NCBI GenBank assembly: GCA_905216095.1
Contig: CAJMSQ010000019.1
Span: 1 to 40,187, forward strand
Length of the DNA: 40,187 nucleotides
DNA from: an uncultured bacterium
GTDB taxonomy: Bacteria > Bacteroidota > Bacteroidia > Bacteroidales > Bacteroidaceae
Direction: 5' to 3'
A model generated the notes under the pieces. That model saw only the letters and a program-made list of their open reading frames with translations. It was not told the DNA's origin and searched no databases. The position numbers were made by a program, and so were the translations under genes. Each line of letters begins with the position of its first letter. The stretch's first letter is position 1. Positions 18,015 through 26,195 of this stretch are shown one piece after another.

Positions 18015-18218
18015 AGGCTTTTGATTTTTGTTAATAAGATGTTTTTCAAGATAATTATCACCGCAATGCGGCCTGCGGCTGCGGAAGCCGCGGCTGCGCG
18101 GAAGCGCCACCCTCTCGGGTATCGGCATACGGCCGGCCGCTCCTTATTATATATACACGTACGCGCGCCCGTGCGCGAGAAAACGTGCCCTGATTGCCGG
18201 AATGCAGACCGCCGTCTG

Positions 18219-18268
18219 CAAAGTTATGAAATAATCTTTGGGCAGAAACAATTCGGGGGGGTAATTAC
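18219..18268 (-). promoter_or_regulatory. Promoter region of the large secreted gene, with shared box
   Basis: On the minus strand there is TAACTTTG (18219-18226), with TTG at 18249-18251 after a rather long 22-bp spacer. Directly upstream on the plus strand is ATTCGGGGGGGTAATTAC (18251-18268), matching 15 of 18 bases of the box at 4793-4810. The poor -33 spacing suggests dependence on an activator. The leader before the start codon is about 200 nt. Confidence 0.55.
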
Positions 18269-18421
18269 TTAAATATTATTAATAATTAAGGCTTTTCTCT
18301 TCCGTATCTGCGGAAAGCAGACCGGGAGCCATGTGCCGCCAGGCCGGCACGGGCGGGGCGCGAAAGCCTTTTCAAGCGTCTTTGCAAGCGTCTGGTTTTC
18401 AACACATACCGGAGGGCATTT

Positions 18422-18510
18422 CCTACATGGCATCTAAGTGAAACTACATGTACATGTAGGACGAACTACATGTGCATGTAGGAAATCGTAGATGTGCATG
18501 TAGTTTTTCC
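18422..18510. repeat. ATGTAG palindromic repeat, copy F
   Basis: It is a run of half-sites: CCTACATGG at 18422-18430, a perfect 16-bp palindrome CTACATGTACATGTAG at 18444-18459, ACTACATGTGCATGTAG at 18465-18481, and GATGTGCATGTAG ending in TTTTT near 18491-18508. It lacks the long TTCGAA-centred palindrome of copies D and E. Confidence 0.75.
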
Positions 18511-18668
18511 TTCCCCGGCAGCCGGGAACGGACAGCCCCCCTCTGACGGTGGAAAACGTGGATGACAGTCGTGTGCGGAAGGCGGATTTTCGCGCGAAAG
18601 CGCAGGGCCGCGACGACCGGCATCCTACAAAAAACATACGAAAATAGGCATAAACAAAAAAAAATGCC

Positions 18669-18676
18669 TACTTTTG
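18669..18676 (+). promoter_or_regulatory. Probable -7 element for the GT117 gene
   Basis: TACTTTTG lies about 83 bp before the start codon. No clear -33 element was found at the usual distance. Confidence 0.4.
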
Positions 18677-18758
18677 CCGCTTGTGGTGCGGTGTATGCCA
18701 TGCAATGCCCGCACTCCTTTATTTATATATGTATTGACCGAAAAACTTTAAGCCGGCA

Positions 18759-21700
18759 ATGAAACAGTACAAATTAGTGAACAACCTTTTGGGCTGGCTC
18801 GCTTTCGCCGTAGCGGCTTTCACTTACTGCTCGACGGTGGAACCGACCGCCAGTTTCTGGGATTGTCCCGAGTTCATCACCACCGCGTTCAAACTGGAAG
18901 TGGGTCACCCGCCCGGAGCGCCCTTCTTCATGCTCACAGGCAACTTCTTCACGCAATTCACCGACGACGTGACGAAAGTGGCCCTGTGCGTAAACATCAT
19001 GTCGGCCCTGCTGTCGGCGCTTTGCATACTGTTCCTCTTCTGGAGCATCACGCACCTTGCCCGTAAGCTCGTCTGCCCGGGCGGTATCGTCACGACATGG
19101 GCGCAGACCGTGCTCATCATGGGCTGCGGACTGACGGGTGCGCTGGCTTACACGTGGAGCGACACGTTCTGGTTCTCGGCTGTCGAAGGCGAGGTCTATG
19201 CCTACTCCTCGATGTTCACGGCTTTGGTGTTCTGGCTGATACTCAAGTGGGAAGAACAGGCGGACGAGCCGCACTCCGACCGTTGGCTGATACTGATATT
19301 CTATCTTATCGGCCTCTCCATCGGCGTCCACTTGCTCAACCTGCTGTGTCTGCCGGCCCTGACACTGGTCTACTATTTCAGGAAACGCCCCGACGCCACG
19401 GCAAAAGGCTCTGTCGCCGCACTGGCCATATCGGCGCTGCTCGTGGTCGCCGTCCTCTACGGCGTGGTTCCGGGCATCGTAAAGGTAGGCGGCTGGTTCG
19501 AACTCCTGTTTGTGAACACGCTCGGCTTTAGCTTCAACAGCGGTCTGGCTTTCTATATCCTGCTGCTCATCGGCATCGTGCTGTCAGCCATCTGGAGCAC
19601 GACCCGCAGCAACCGCCGCCTCATCGCGACGCTCTATGTGCTGTCCGTAGCCCTGTTGGGCATACCTTTCTTCATGGGCAACGGCACACCGGCCGTCATC
19701 GTCGGCATCCTGGTGCTCGCAGGCTTGAGCTGGCTGCTGCTGCGCCGCGGACGCGACGGACAATACCTGCTGCGCAAGCGTTTTCTCAACACATCGCTGC
19801 TCTGTATGCTCATGCTCATGATTGGCTACACGTCGTATGCCGTCATCGTGGTCCGTTCCATGCAGAACACTCCCATGGACCAGAACTCGCCCGAGGACGT
19901 ATTCTCGCTCGGAAGCTACCTGAGCCGCGAACAATATGGCGACCGGCCGCTGCTCTACGGCGAGGCATACACTTCTACCCCCTGTTACCAGCGCGTTCAG
20001 GTCACCGACCCTGAAACGGGACAGACGCATTTCGTCACCTACACCGACCGTTACGGCTACGAACAGCCGTCCTTGATGATGATGACGACGGAAAAATCGC
20101 GTATGCAGCGACATGAGAAGAAGGACGCCGCCGAGAAGGACCGCTACGAACAGATAGAGGAGCGAGGAAGCGTCATCTACCCCGGACCGATGAAGATGTT
20201 CTTCCCCCGAATCTACTCCCAGGCGCATGCTTCTTCCTACGAGCAATGGCTGGGCGGCGTGGACAAGCACGAGGTGCAGGCCTCGTGGGACACACCCTTC
20301 GGCGAAGAATCGACTTACGGCGAGATGCCGTCGCAGACGGACAACATACGTTTCTTCCTGAGCTATCAAATGAACTTCATGTACTGGCGTTATTTCATGT
20401 GGAACTTTGCCGGACGCCAGAACGACATACAAGGACACGGCGAGTCGGAGCATGGCAACTGGATTACGGGCATCCCGTTCATCGACAATGCCATGTACGG
20501 TGACCAAAGCAAGCTTCCCGACGACCTGAAGAACAACAAAGGACACAACGTGTTCTATTGTCTTCCGCTCTTGCTCGGCTTGCTCGGCCTCTTCTGGCAG
20601 GCTTTCCGCGACCGGAAAGGCATCCAGCAGTTCTGGGTCGTGTTCTTCCTGTTCTTCATGACCGGCATAGCCATCGTTCTCTACCTGAACCAGACACCGG
20701 GACAGCCGCGTGAGCGCGACTACGCCTATGCCGGTTCGTTCTACGCCTTTGCCATCTGGATCGGCCTCGGCGTGGCAGCGCTCTTTGAGGGCGTGAAGCG
20801 GATTTTTGCCAAGCGGAACATCAACGACACGGCCTTGGCCGCAGCCGTATCCGCAGTCTGCCTGCTCGTGCCCCTGCAGATGGTCAGCCAGACATGGGAC
20901 GACCACGACCGTTCGGGCCGCTACGCCTGCCGCGACTTCGGACTGAACTACCTCAACACCCTGCCCGAGGAAGGTATGCCCATCATCTTCACCAACGGAG
21001 ACAATGATACGTTCCCCTTGTGGTATGCGCAGGAAACCGAAGGGCAACGTACCGACGCCCGTGTCTGCAATCTTTCGTACTTGCAGACGGACTGGTACAC
21101 CGACCAGATGCGCCGTCCGGCCTACAAGTCGGCCGCGCTCCCCATTGCCTGGAGCCGCTACGAGTATGTGGACGGCCGCGGAAAGGGATTCGACTACTAC
21201 GAAGTGCGACCCGAGATGCGCAAGGAACTGGATGCCATCAAGGAAAAAACAGGCGTCAATACCTATGAGCTGACCTACATCATAGACAATTATATAAGGG
21301 GCCGCATCGCACAGGACCGCCCGGGAGTGATGCCTACCGACTCCGTAGTCGTGAAAGTCAATAAGGAAGCCGTGCGCAAGTCGGGCATGATGATGCCCGA
21401 AGGCTGCGACAGCATCCCCGACTACATGACAATCTCGTTCAAAGGCAAGGGCTCGCTCACCAAGTGCGACATGATGATTTACGAGATGCTGGCCCGCAGC
21501 GACTGGAAGCGGCCCATCTACATGTCGGTGACGCTTGGCGGCCTCGGCTCGCCCAACTTCGCCGGCCTGGACGACTATCTGGTGCTCGAAGGCCTGGCTT
21601 ACCGCGTCACGCCCTTCAGACATGAGCGCTCCGAAGACGGACGTCCGGCCACGGTCATCGATTCCGAGAAAATGTACAACAACATGATGAACCGCTTCCG

Positions 21701-22262
21701 CTACGGCAACGTGAACGCGCCGGGCATCTACCTCGACGAGACCGTATCGAAGATGTGCCTGACGCACCGCAACATGTTCACCATCCTGGCCCGCCAGCTC
21801 CTGCGTGAGGGAAAGAAAGAAAAAGCCCTCAAGGTGTTGAAAAAATCCAAGGAAGTCCTTCCCGAAGCCAACATCCCGTACGATCAATATGACTACGACC
21901 TGGCTTTCCTGTGGCTGAACGCAGGCGATAGCAAGGAGGCCGTGCGCGTGGCCAACGTGGCCGGAAAGCGCGCCATGGACTACCTGCGCTGGGCAAGCAC
22001 GCTGAGCGAGGGCAGAATGCAGAACCTGCTGTCCAACTGCCGCGCCATGATCAGCATCGTCTATGAAGTGTACGAATGCCTGCAGGCCTGCGACGCGAAT
22101 GCCGCCAAGACTTTCGCCTCCCGCATGGCCGAGATGGAGCGGATGCCCGCCACGCAGATGGTCATCGGCTGGTTGCAGCAACAACAACAGCAGGACGCCA
22201 TGCAATCCATGCCCGACTTCGGCGGTGATGCCTCCGGCGACGCAGCAGACCTGGGCCTATGA
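18759..22262 (+). CDS. DUF2723 / glycosyltransferase family 117 membrane protein
   Basis: A 1167-residue inner-membrane protein. It opens with NNLLGWLAFAVAAFTYCSTVEPTASFWDCPEFI, the family signature (acidic WDCPEF loop after the first membrane segment), followed by many hydrophobic segments to about residue 360. Another membrane group follows at about 600-720, with QTPGQPRERDYAYAGSFYAF. A soluble C-terminal domain with tetratricopeptide-like helices (about 1000-1120) ends in a Gln-rich tail. DUF2723 proteins are classed as GT117. I recall the family being linked to protein O-glycosylation in Bacteroidetes, with C-P-acceptor chemistry on the periplasmic side; that role is inferred here. It overlaps the next gene by four bases (ATGA). 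Confidence 0.85.
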   Translation: MKQYKLVNNLLGWLAFAVAAFTYCSTVEPTASFWDCPEFITTAFKLEVGHPPGAPFFMLTGNFFTQFTDDVTKVALCVNIMSALLSALCILFLFWSITHLARKLVCPGGIVTTWAQTVLIMGCGLTGALAYTWSDTFWFSAVEGEVYAYSSMFTALVFWLILKWEEQADEPHSDRWLILIFYLIGLSIGVHLLNLLCLPALTLVYYFRKRPDATAKGSVAALAISALLVVAVLYGVVPGIVKVGGWFELLFVNTLGFSFNSGLAFYILLLIGIVLSAIWSTTRSNRRLIATLYVLSVALLGIPFFMGNGTPAVIVGILVLAGLSWLLLRRGRDGQYLLRKRFLNTSLLCMLMLMIGYTSYAVIVVRSMQNTPMDQNSPEDVFSLGSYLSREQYGDRPLLYGEAYTSTPCYQRVQVTDPETGQTHFVTYTDRYGYEQPSLMMMTTEKSRMQRHEKKDAAEKDRYEQIEERGSVIYPGPMKMFFPRIYSQAHASSYEQWLGGVDKHEVQASWDTPFGEESTYGEMPSQTDNIRFFLSYQMNFMYWRYFMWNFAGRQNDIQGHGESEHGNWITGIPFIDNAMYGDQSKLPDDLKNNKGHNVFYCLPLLLGLLGLFWQAFRDRKGIQQFWVVFFLFFMTGIAIVLYLNQTPGQPRERDYAYAGSFYAFAIWIGLGVAALFEGVKRIFAKRNINDTALAAAVSAVCLLVPLQMVSQTWDDHDRSGRYACRDFGLNYLNTLPEEGMPIIFTNGDNDTFPLWYAQETEGQRTDARVCNLSYLQTDWYTDQMRRPAYKSAALPIAWSRYEYVDGRGKGFDYYEVRPEMRKELDAIKEKTGVNTYELTYIIDNYIRGRIAQDRPGVMPTDSVVVKVNKEAVRKSGMMMPEGCDSIPDYMTISFKGKGSLTKCDMMIYEMLARSDWKRPIYMSVTLGGLGSPNFAGLDDYLVLEGLAYRVTPFRHERSEDGRPATVIDSEKMYNNMMNRFRYGNVNAPGIYLDETVSKMCLTHRNMFTILARQLLREGKKEKALKVLKKSKEVLPEANIPYDQYDYDLAFLWLNAGDSKEAVRVANVAGKRAMDYLRWASTLSEGRMQNLLSNCRAMISIVYEVYECLQACDANAAKTFASRMAEMERMPATQMVIGWLQQQQQQDAMQSMPDFGGDASGDAADLGL

Positions 22263-22870
22263 TCATCGAGCAGCCGGCCAAGTTCCTGCGGTGGCTATAT
22301 CCGACCGCCTTGTGGCGGATGAGTCCCGACGACCGCGCGGTCTATCTCACGTTCGACGACGGACCGATTCCCGAAGTCACGCCTTGGGTGCTCGACGTGC
22401 TCGACCACTACGGCGTAAAAGCCACCTTCTTCATGGTAGGCGACAACGTAAGGAAGCATCCCCGGGAGTTCGAGATGGTCAAGTCGCGGGGACATCGTCT
22501 GGGCAACCACACATTCAACCATATCGGGGGCTTGCGGCACGGCATCGGCTCGTACGTGCGCAATGTCGAGCAGGCCAACGAACTTTTGCAGACCAATCTT
22601 TTCCGTCCCCCGCACGGATGGATGAAATGGTCGCAGTTCGCCATCATCAGCCGCGACTACCGCATTGTCATGTGGGACCTCGTCACGCGCGACTACTCCA
22701 CACGGCTCAACGGCCGCGACGTACTGCTCAACGTACGCCGCTGGGCACGGCCGGGAAGCATCATCACCTTCCACGACTCGCTCAAAAGCCAGGACAAGCT
22801 ACTGTACGCGCTGCCCCGCTCCATAGAGTGGCTGCAGTCGCAGGGTTATGCCTTCCGCGTGTTCGAATGA
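22259..22870 (+). CDS. Polysaccharide deacetylase family protein (NodB domain)
   Basis: A 203-residue carbohydrate esterase 4-type domain. The NodB motifs are complete: TFDDGP (Asp33, Asp34), the metal-binding pair in NHTFNH (His84, His88), RPPHG, and a late W-D and FHDS. Such enzymes remove N- or O-acetyl groups from polysaccharides, peptidoglycan or lipid-linked sugars. There is no clear signal peptide; an amphipathic N-terminal segment (FLRWLYPTALW) may associate with the membrane. Its start overlaps the stop of the GT117 gene, so the two are translationally coupled and probably act on the same envelope glycan. Confidence 0.9.
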   Translation: MIIEQPAKFLRWLYPTALWRMSPDDRAVYLTFDDGPIPEVTPWVLDVLDHYGVKATFFMVGDNVRKHPREFEMVKSRGHRLGNHTFNHIGGLRHGIGSYVRNVEQANELLQTNLFRPPHGWMKWSQFAIISRDYRIVMWDLVTRDYSTRLNGRDVLLNVRRWARPGSIITFHDSLKSQDKLLYALPRSIEWLQSQGYAFRVFE

Positions 22871-22939
22871 AGGAGAACCGGACCGCCGGCCGCGAACCAC
22901 TACCGGAAACTTAAAAACAACTGATACCTGTCCAAATGC

Positions 22940-22979
22940 AAGCATCCCTATTATAGCCCCGTCTACGATAGGGATGCTT
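22940..22979. terminator. Hairpin between the deacetylase gene and queG
   Basis: AAGCATCCCTAT (22940-22951) and ATAGGGATGCTT (22968-22979) form a perfect 12-bp stem with a 16-base loop. The following bases (CTTACTT) are only partly T-rich. It is probably the end of the GT117/deacetylase transcript. Confidence 0.55.
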
Positions 22980-23019
22980 CTTACTTCCCCGCATCCGTTT
23001 TTCACCCAAAGCCGACAAC

Positions 23020-23994
23020 ATGCAACAACTCGCTGCCCGCACCGTCAAGTCAGAAGCCCGCCGCCTCGGGTTCGCCGCCTGCGGGCTCGCCCCCGCCGGT
23101 CCGCTCTCGCCACAACGCGCCGCAAGCGTTCGCAGATGGCTGGCCGCAGGCCGCAACGCTGGGATGGACTACATGGCCCGCCACGTCGAGATGCGTCTCG
23201 ACCCGCGCCGGCTGGTCGAAGGGGCACAAACCGTGGTCTGCGTGGCGCTCAATTACAATCCCGGCCGCGTCATGCCGCCCGACGCCTATGCTATCGCGCG
23301 CTATGCCTACGGCCGCGACTACCACGACGTGATGCGCGAACGGCTACGCGCGCTCATGGCGGCCCTCGGCCTGCAGGAATTTGCCGACGGCCGCCCGTTC
23401 TGCGACACCGCGCCCCTCGACGAGCGCTATTGGGCCGTACAGGCCGGCATCGGATGGCAGGGGCGCAACTGCCAGCTCATCCTGCCCGGCGCCGGCAGCT
23501 ATTTCGTGCTGGGCGAACTCCTGCTGCGCCTGCCCGCCGACGTCTACGACACACCCATGTCCCCGCATTGCGGCACGTGCCGCCGGTGCATCGAAGCCTG
23601 TCCCGCGGGTGCGCTCGACGATGACGGGCTCGACGCGCGCCGGTGCCTGTCCTGTCTCACGATAGAGCATCGCGGGCCGTTGCCCGACGGGCTCGGACGG
23701 CTGATGGGACGTTCCATCTACGGCTGCGACCGTTGTGCTGAAGTCTGCCCCCACAACCGTTTCGCCCGCCCCACCGATGTGCCCGACTTCCGGCCATCCG
23801 ACGCCCTGATGCACATGACAAAGGCCGACTGGCAGGCACTCACCCCCGAGCAGTACCGCACACTCTTCAAAGGAAGTGCCGTGAAACGCGCCAAATACGA
23901 GGGCCTCGTCCGCAACATACGGGCCGTAAGCGCGGACACACCGCCCGCCGGCACCGCGCAAGACCGGCCTGCCGACGACATTCCACGGACCTGA
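23020..23994 (+). CDS. queG: Epoxyqueuosine reductase
   Basis: A 324-residue cobalamin- and iron-sulfur-dependent enzyme for the last step of queuosine formation in tRNAs reading NAU/NAC codons. The N-terminal half carries the DUF1730-type region (ALNYNP, YGRDYHDVMRERL). Two 4Fe-4S sets follow: CGTCRRCIEACP (Cys184, 187, 190, 194) and CLSC with CDRCAEVCPHN (Cys209, 212, 236, 239, 243). The length is slightly below that of the E. coli protein, which has a longer C-terminal HEAT-like part. The start at 23020 fits homology. No other queuosine gene is in the window. Confidence 0.94.
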   Translation: MQQLAARTVKSEARRLGFAACGLAPAGPLSPQRAASVRRWLAAGRNAGMDYMARHVEMRLDPRRLVEGAQTVVCVALNYNPGRVMPPDAYAIARYAYGRDYHDVMRERLRALMAALGLQEFADGRPFCDTAPLDERYWAVQAGIGWQGRNCQLILPGAGSYFVLGELLLRLPADVYDTPMSPHCGTCRRCIEACPAGALDDDGLDARRCLSCLTIEHRGPLPDGLGRLMGRSIYGCDRCAEVCPHNRFARPTDVPDFRPSDALMHMTKADWQALTPEQYRTLFKGSAVKRAKYEGLVRNIRAVSADTPPAGTAQDRPADDIPRT

Positions 23995-24051
23995 GAACCC
24001 GCACTTCCGGGACAAGAATTTGCAAAATACTGCGAAAAGGGGCGCAAAACC

Positions 24052-24082
24052 TTGTAGGAATAAAAACAAAGTCGTAAATTTG
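24052..24082 (+). promoter_or_regulatory. Promoter of tRNA-Gln
   Basis: TTG (24052-24054), 20 bp, then TAAATTTG (24075-24082), about 30 bp before the tRNA. It is a full consensus match. Confidence 0.8.
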
Positions 24083-24113
24083 CAGCGTCTTCTCACGAAG
24101 ACAAAACGATGCT

Positions 24114-24185
24114 TGTTCCATGGTGTAATGGTTAGCACTAGAGTTTTTGGTTCTCTCAGTCCCCGTTCGAGTCGGAGTGGAACAA
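24114..24185 (+). tRNA. tRNA-Gln (anticodon TTG)
   Basis: A 72-nt cloverleaf: acceptor TGTTCCA/TGGAACA fully paired, D arm GTGT/GCAC, anticodon loop TTTTGGT giving TTG, T arm CCCCG/CGGAG around TTCGAGT, discriminator A. The stem AGAGT/TCTCT has a T-T mismatch next to the loop and the T arm has one C-A mismatch. Its own promoter and terminator argue that it is functional. Confidence 0.88.
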
Positions 24186-24199
24186 CTTCACCTACTACG

Positions 24200-24230
24200 A
24201 GCCTTGTGCCGCCGGCATGAGGCTTTTTTC
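24200..24230 (+). terminator. Intrinsic terminator after tRNA-Gln
   Basis: AGCCTTGTGCC (24200-24210) pairs with GGCATGAGGCT (24214-24224), with two G-T wobbles and a GCC loop. Six T follow. Confidence 0.8.
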
Positions 24231-24307
24231 GTACCCCGACGCAGCCGGGAACGGCTTCCCTACAGTCCGCGCCGCGCACCTATACACCCACCCTCACCCG
24301 TCCGCAC

Positions 24308-24835
24308 ATGGCACCGCTCAAGACCTTCCGCCTGTCCTACGACTTTCGCATCTCCACGACACTGTTCTCGTTCCGTTTCGAGCGCACACGCAATGCCGCG
24401 CCCACGCTGCGGCGCGAAGGCGTCGGCATGGTCGTGCTACTGCCGGCCGACTTCGAGTTCGAACGACCCGCCTCCCTGCTATGGGCCAACCGCGTGCTGG
24501 CCGAAGTCCTGCGCCGCCGCGCACAGGAGGTCCTGCCCCCGCGTCTCGACGCACTGGCCCGCCTCTACAGCCTGCGCTACCACCGCGTCGTCATCAAAAA
24601 CGTGCGGACACGCTGGGGCAGCTGCTCGGGACTGGGCAACATCAACCTGTCCCTGTGGCTGCTCCTCGCGCCCGAGCATCTCGTAGACTACGTCATCAAG
24701 CACGAACTGGCCCACCTCGAGGAGATGAACCACGGACCGCGCTTCTGGGCTGTCCTCGACCGCATGACCGGCGGGCGGGCACGCGCCCTCAAGCGCGAGA
24801 TGGATGCCTTCAGCCGCTCGCTGTGGGAACTTTAG
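24308..24835 (+). CDS. YgjP-like metallopeptidase domain protein (DUF45)
   Basis: A 175-residue predicted zinc peptidase. The zinc site is in HELAHLEEMNH (His132, Glu133, His136, His142), preceded by the conserved TRWGSCSGLGNINLSLWL segment that defines the YgjP/DUF45 family. There is no signal peptide, so it is cytoplasmic. The biological substrate of the family is not settled. It sits after tRNA-Gln with no obvious partner, and element B begins about 100 bp past its stop. Confidence 0.87.
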   Translation: MAPLKTFRLSYDFRISTTLFSFRFERTRNAAPTLRREGVGMVVLLPADFEFERPASLLWANRVLAEVLRRRAQEVLPPRLDALARLYSLRYHRVVIKNVRTRWGSCSGLGNINLSLWLLLAPEHLVDYVIKHELAHLEEMNHGPRFWAVLDRMTGGRARALKREMDAFSRSLWEL

Positions 24836-24963
24836 CGGCCGGAATGCGCGGTTTCATCGCACTTTCTCCCTCTCTCCCGCCGTATCCGGAAGAGGACGTG
24901 ACAGGACGGAAAAGACGACCTGCCGGGACAGCGTTTTCCACCGCCGCGCCATTTTAACACTTC

Positions 24964-24994
24964 TTGCTTTTGGCCGAAAAATGTATTATCTTTG
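24964..24994 (+). promoter_or_regulatory. Internal promoter of element B
   Basis: TTG (24964-24966), 20 bp, then TATCTTTG (24987-24994). It points toward argB, but the terminator hairpin follows within about 20 bp. Confidence 0.65.
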
Positions 24995-25010
24995 TATTGC
25001 GCAAGCGCGG

Positions 25011-25036
25011 AGGACGGCCTGAAACCGTCCTTTTTT
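25011..25036 (+). terminator. Terminator-like hairpin inside element B
   Basis: AGGACGG (25011-25017) pairs with CCGTCCT (25025-25031) around CCTGAAA, and six T follow to 25036. From the internal promoter this would give an RNA of about 35 nt. Confidence 0.7.
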
Positions 25037-25304
25037 CGTGTTTGCAAGTCCGTTTCGGGGAGAAACTGTCCCTATGTTGGGATTTTGTACATGGCATGTA
25101 GGACGAACTACATGCCATGTAGCTTTTTCCGGCCCTGCATGTAGGGAAAACTACAAGCCATGTACGCGCCGCCGAAAGTGAGCAAAAGTTAAAAATGTTA
25201 ATGTCAAACCGGCGTTTTCCACCACCTGCGCGGCGGCACAGGCGGGACAGACACGCGGCGACGGACGAAAAACCGCCCGTCCGGGCGCAGAGTGCCCGCC
25301 TTTG

Positions 25305-25336
25305 TTGGGGCAACTGTCATTTTTTTCGTACTTTTG
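25305..25336 (+). promoter_or_regulatory. Promoter of argB and the genes downstream
   Basis: TTG (25305-25307), a 21-bp spacer, then TACTTTTG (25329-25336), 27 bp before the argB start. Confidence 0.65.
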
Positions 25337-25362
25337 CATTCCGGAACGTATATGTGGAAATT

Positions 25363-26139
25363 ATGAAGAAAGAGAAACTCACGATTGTCAAGGTCGGCGG
25401 TAAAATCGTCGAGGACGCCGCTTCGCTTGCGCGGCTGGTACACGATTTTTCGGCCGTCGAAGGGCACAAGTTGCTGGTACACGGCGGCGGCCGGACGGCC
25501 ACCGACATGGCCGCACGCCTCGGGGTGGAAACGGTGATGATAGACGGACGCCGCGTTACCGACGCGGAAATGCTGCGCGTGGTGACGATGGTTTACGGCG
25601 GCCTCGTGAACAAGAACGTCGTAGCCGCCTTGCAGGCCTGCGGAGTGAACGCCCTCGGGCTGACAGGTGCGGACATGGACGTGATTCGCTCGCACCGGCG
25701 CCCCGCCGGAAAGGTGGACTACGGCTTTGTCGGCGACGTGGACGCTGTGGACGGCGGCCGGCTCGCCGCGCTCATAGCATCCGGCATCGTTCCCGTCATG
25801 GCCCCGCTCACGCACGACGGGGCGGGACAACTGTTGAACACGAATGCCGACACCATTGCCGGCGAGACGGCCAAGGCACTGGCCGCCCACTTCGACGTGA
25901 CCCTCATCTTCTGTTTCGAACATGCCGGCGTGCTGCGCGCGGCCGACGACGAAAGCAGCGTCATCCCGCACATCGACCGCAAAACATTCGATGAAATCGT
26001 CGGAAACGGCATCGTGTCGGGCGGCATGATACCCAAACTGCAAAATTGCCTCGCGGCCGTCGAGGCGGGCGTGCGGCGTGTCATCATCACCCGTGCGGAC
26101 GCCATCGCGGACAACACGGGCACGGTGGTCTCCGCCTGA
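25363..26139 (+). CDS. argB: Acetylglutamate kinase-like protein (N-acetyl- or N-succinylglutamate kinase)
   Basis: A 258-residue amino-acid kinase. It phosphorylates the side-chain carboxyl of an N-acylated glutamate, the second step of arginine synthesis. In Bacteroides the acyl group is known to be succinyl rather than acetyl, and that may hold here. The motifs VKVGGKIV, LLVHGGGRTATDMAARLG, ALGLTGADMDVIR, LLNTNADTIAGETAKAL and GGMIPKLQNCLAAVEAGVRR are in family order. The frame is open upstream to 25195 through the end of element B, but homology and promoter position set the start at 25363. It is first of a six-gene run. Confidence 0.93.
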   Translation: MKKEKLTIVKVGGKIVEDAASLARLVHDFSAVEGHKLLVHGGGRTATDMAARLGVETVMIDGRRVTDAEMLRVVTMVYGGLVNKNVVAALQACGVNALGLTGADMDVIRSHRRPAGKVDYGFVGDVDAVDGGRLAALIASGIVPVMAPLTHDGAGQLLNTNADTIAGETAKALAAHFDVTLIFCFEHAGVLRAADDESSVIPHIDRKTFDEIVGNGIVSGGMIPKLQNCLAAVEAGVRRVIITRADAIADNTGTVVSA

Positions 26140-26195
26140 CGTTCTCTCTCCCGGACGGCATCTACCATTCACCACACCATAAAAGACGAACGCTT

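Larger units (their letters stand above)
18015..18758. other. 744-bp divergent intergenic region
   Basis: It holds the promoter and shared 18-bp box of the leftward gene (18219-18268), ATGTAG repeat copy F (18422-18510) and a -7 element for the rightward gene (18669-18676). I saw nothing further in 18271-18420 or 18511-18668. Confidence 0.6.
24931..25223 (+). mobile_element. MITE-like element copy B (with internal promoter and hairpin)
   Basis: This is the second copy of the element, in reverse orientation to A and C. The conserved core is about 24946-25211. It is bounded on both sides by the same 12-mer GCGTTTTCCACC (24931-24942 and 25212-25223) in direct orientation. Inside, from left to right, are the promoter, the hairpin, AAACTGTCCCTAT, then ATGTAG half-sites: ACATGGCATGTAG, an imperfect CTACATGCCATGTAG, and CTACAAGCCATGTA near 25151-25164. 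Then comes AGCAAAAGTTAAAAATGTTA, the reverse complement of the A-type end. No protein is encoded. Confidence 0.62.

Noticed and set aside
19584..22205. An 873-codon open frame antisense to the GT117 gene
   Set aside because: For the same reasons: His/Val-rich, no family features, shadow of a real gene.
24307..24835. Toxin or phage-defence module around tRNA-Gln
   Set aside because: tRNA genes often border islands, but the neighbours (queG, YgjP-like, argB) are housekeeping, and no integrase or attachment repeat of the tRNA 3' end was found.
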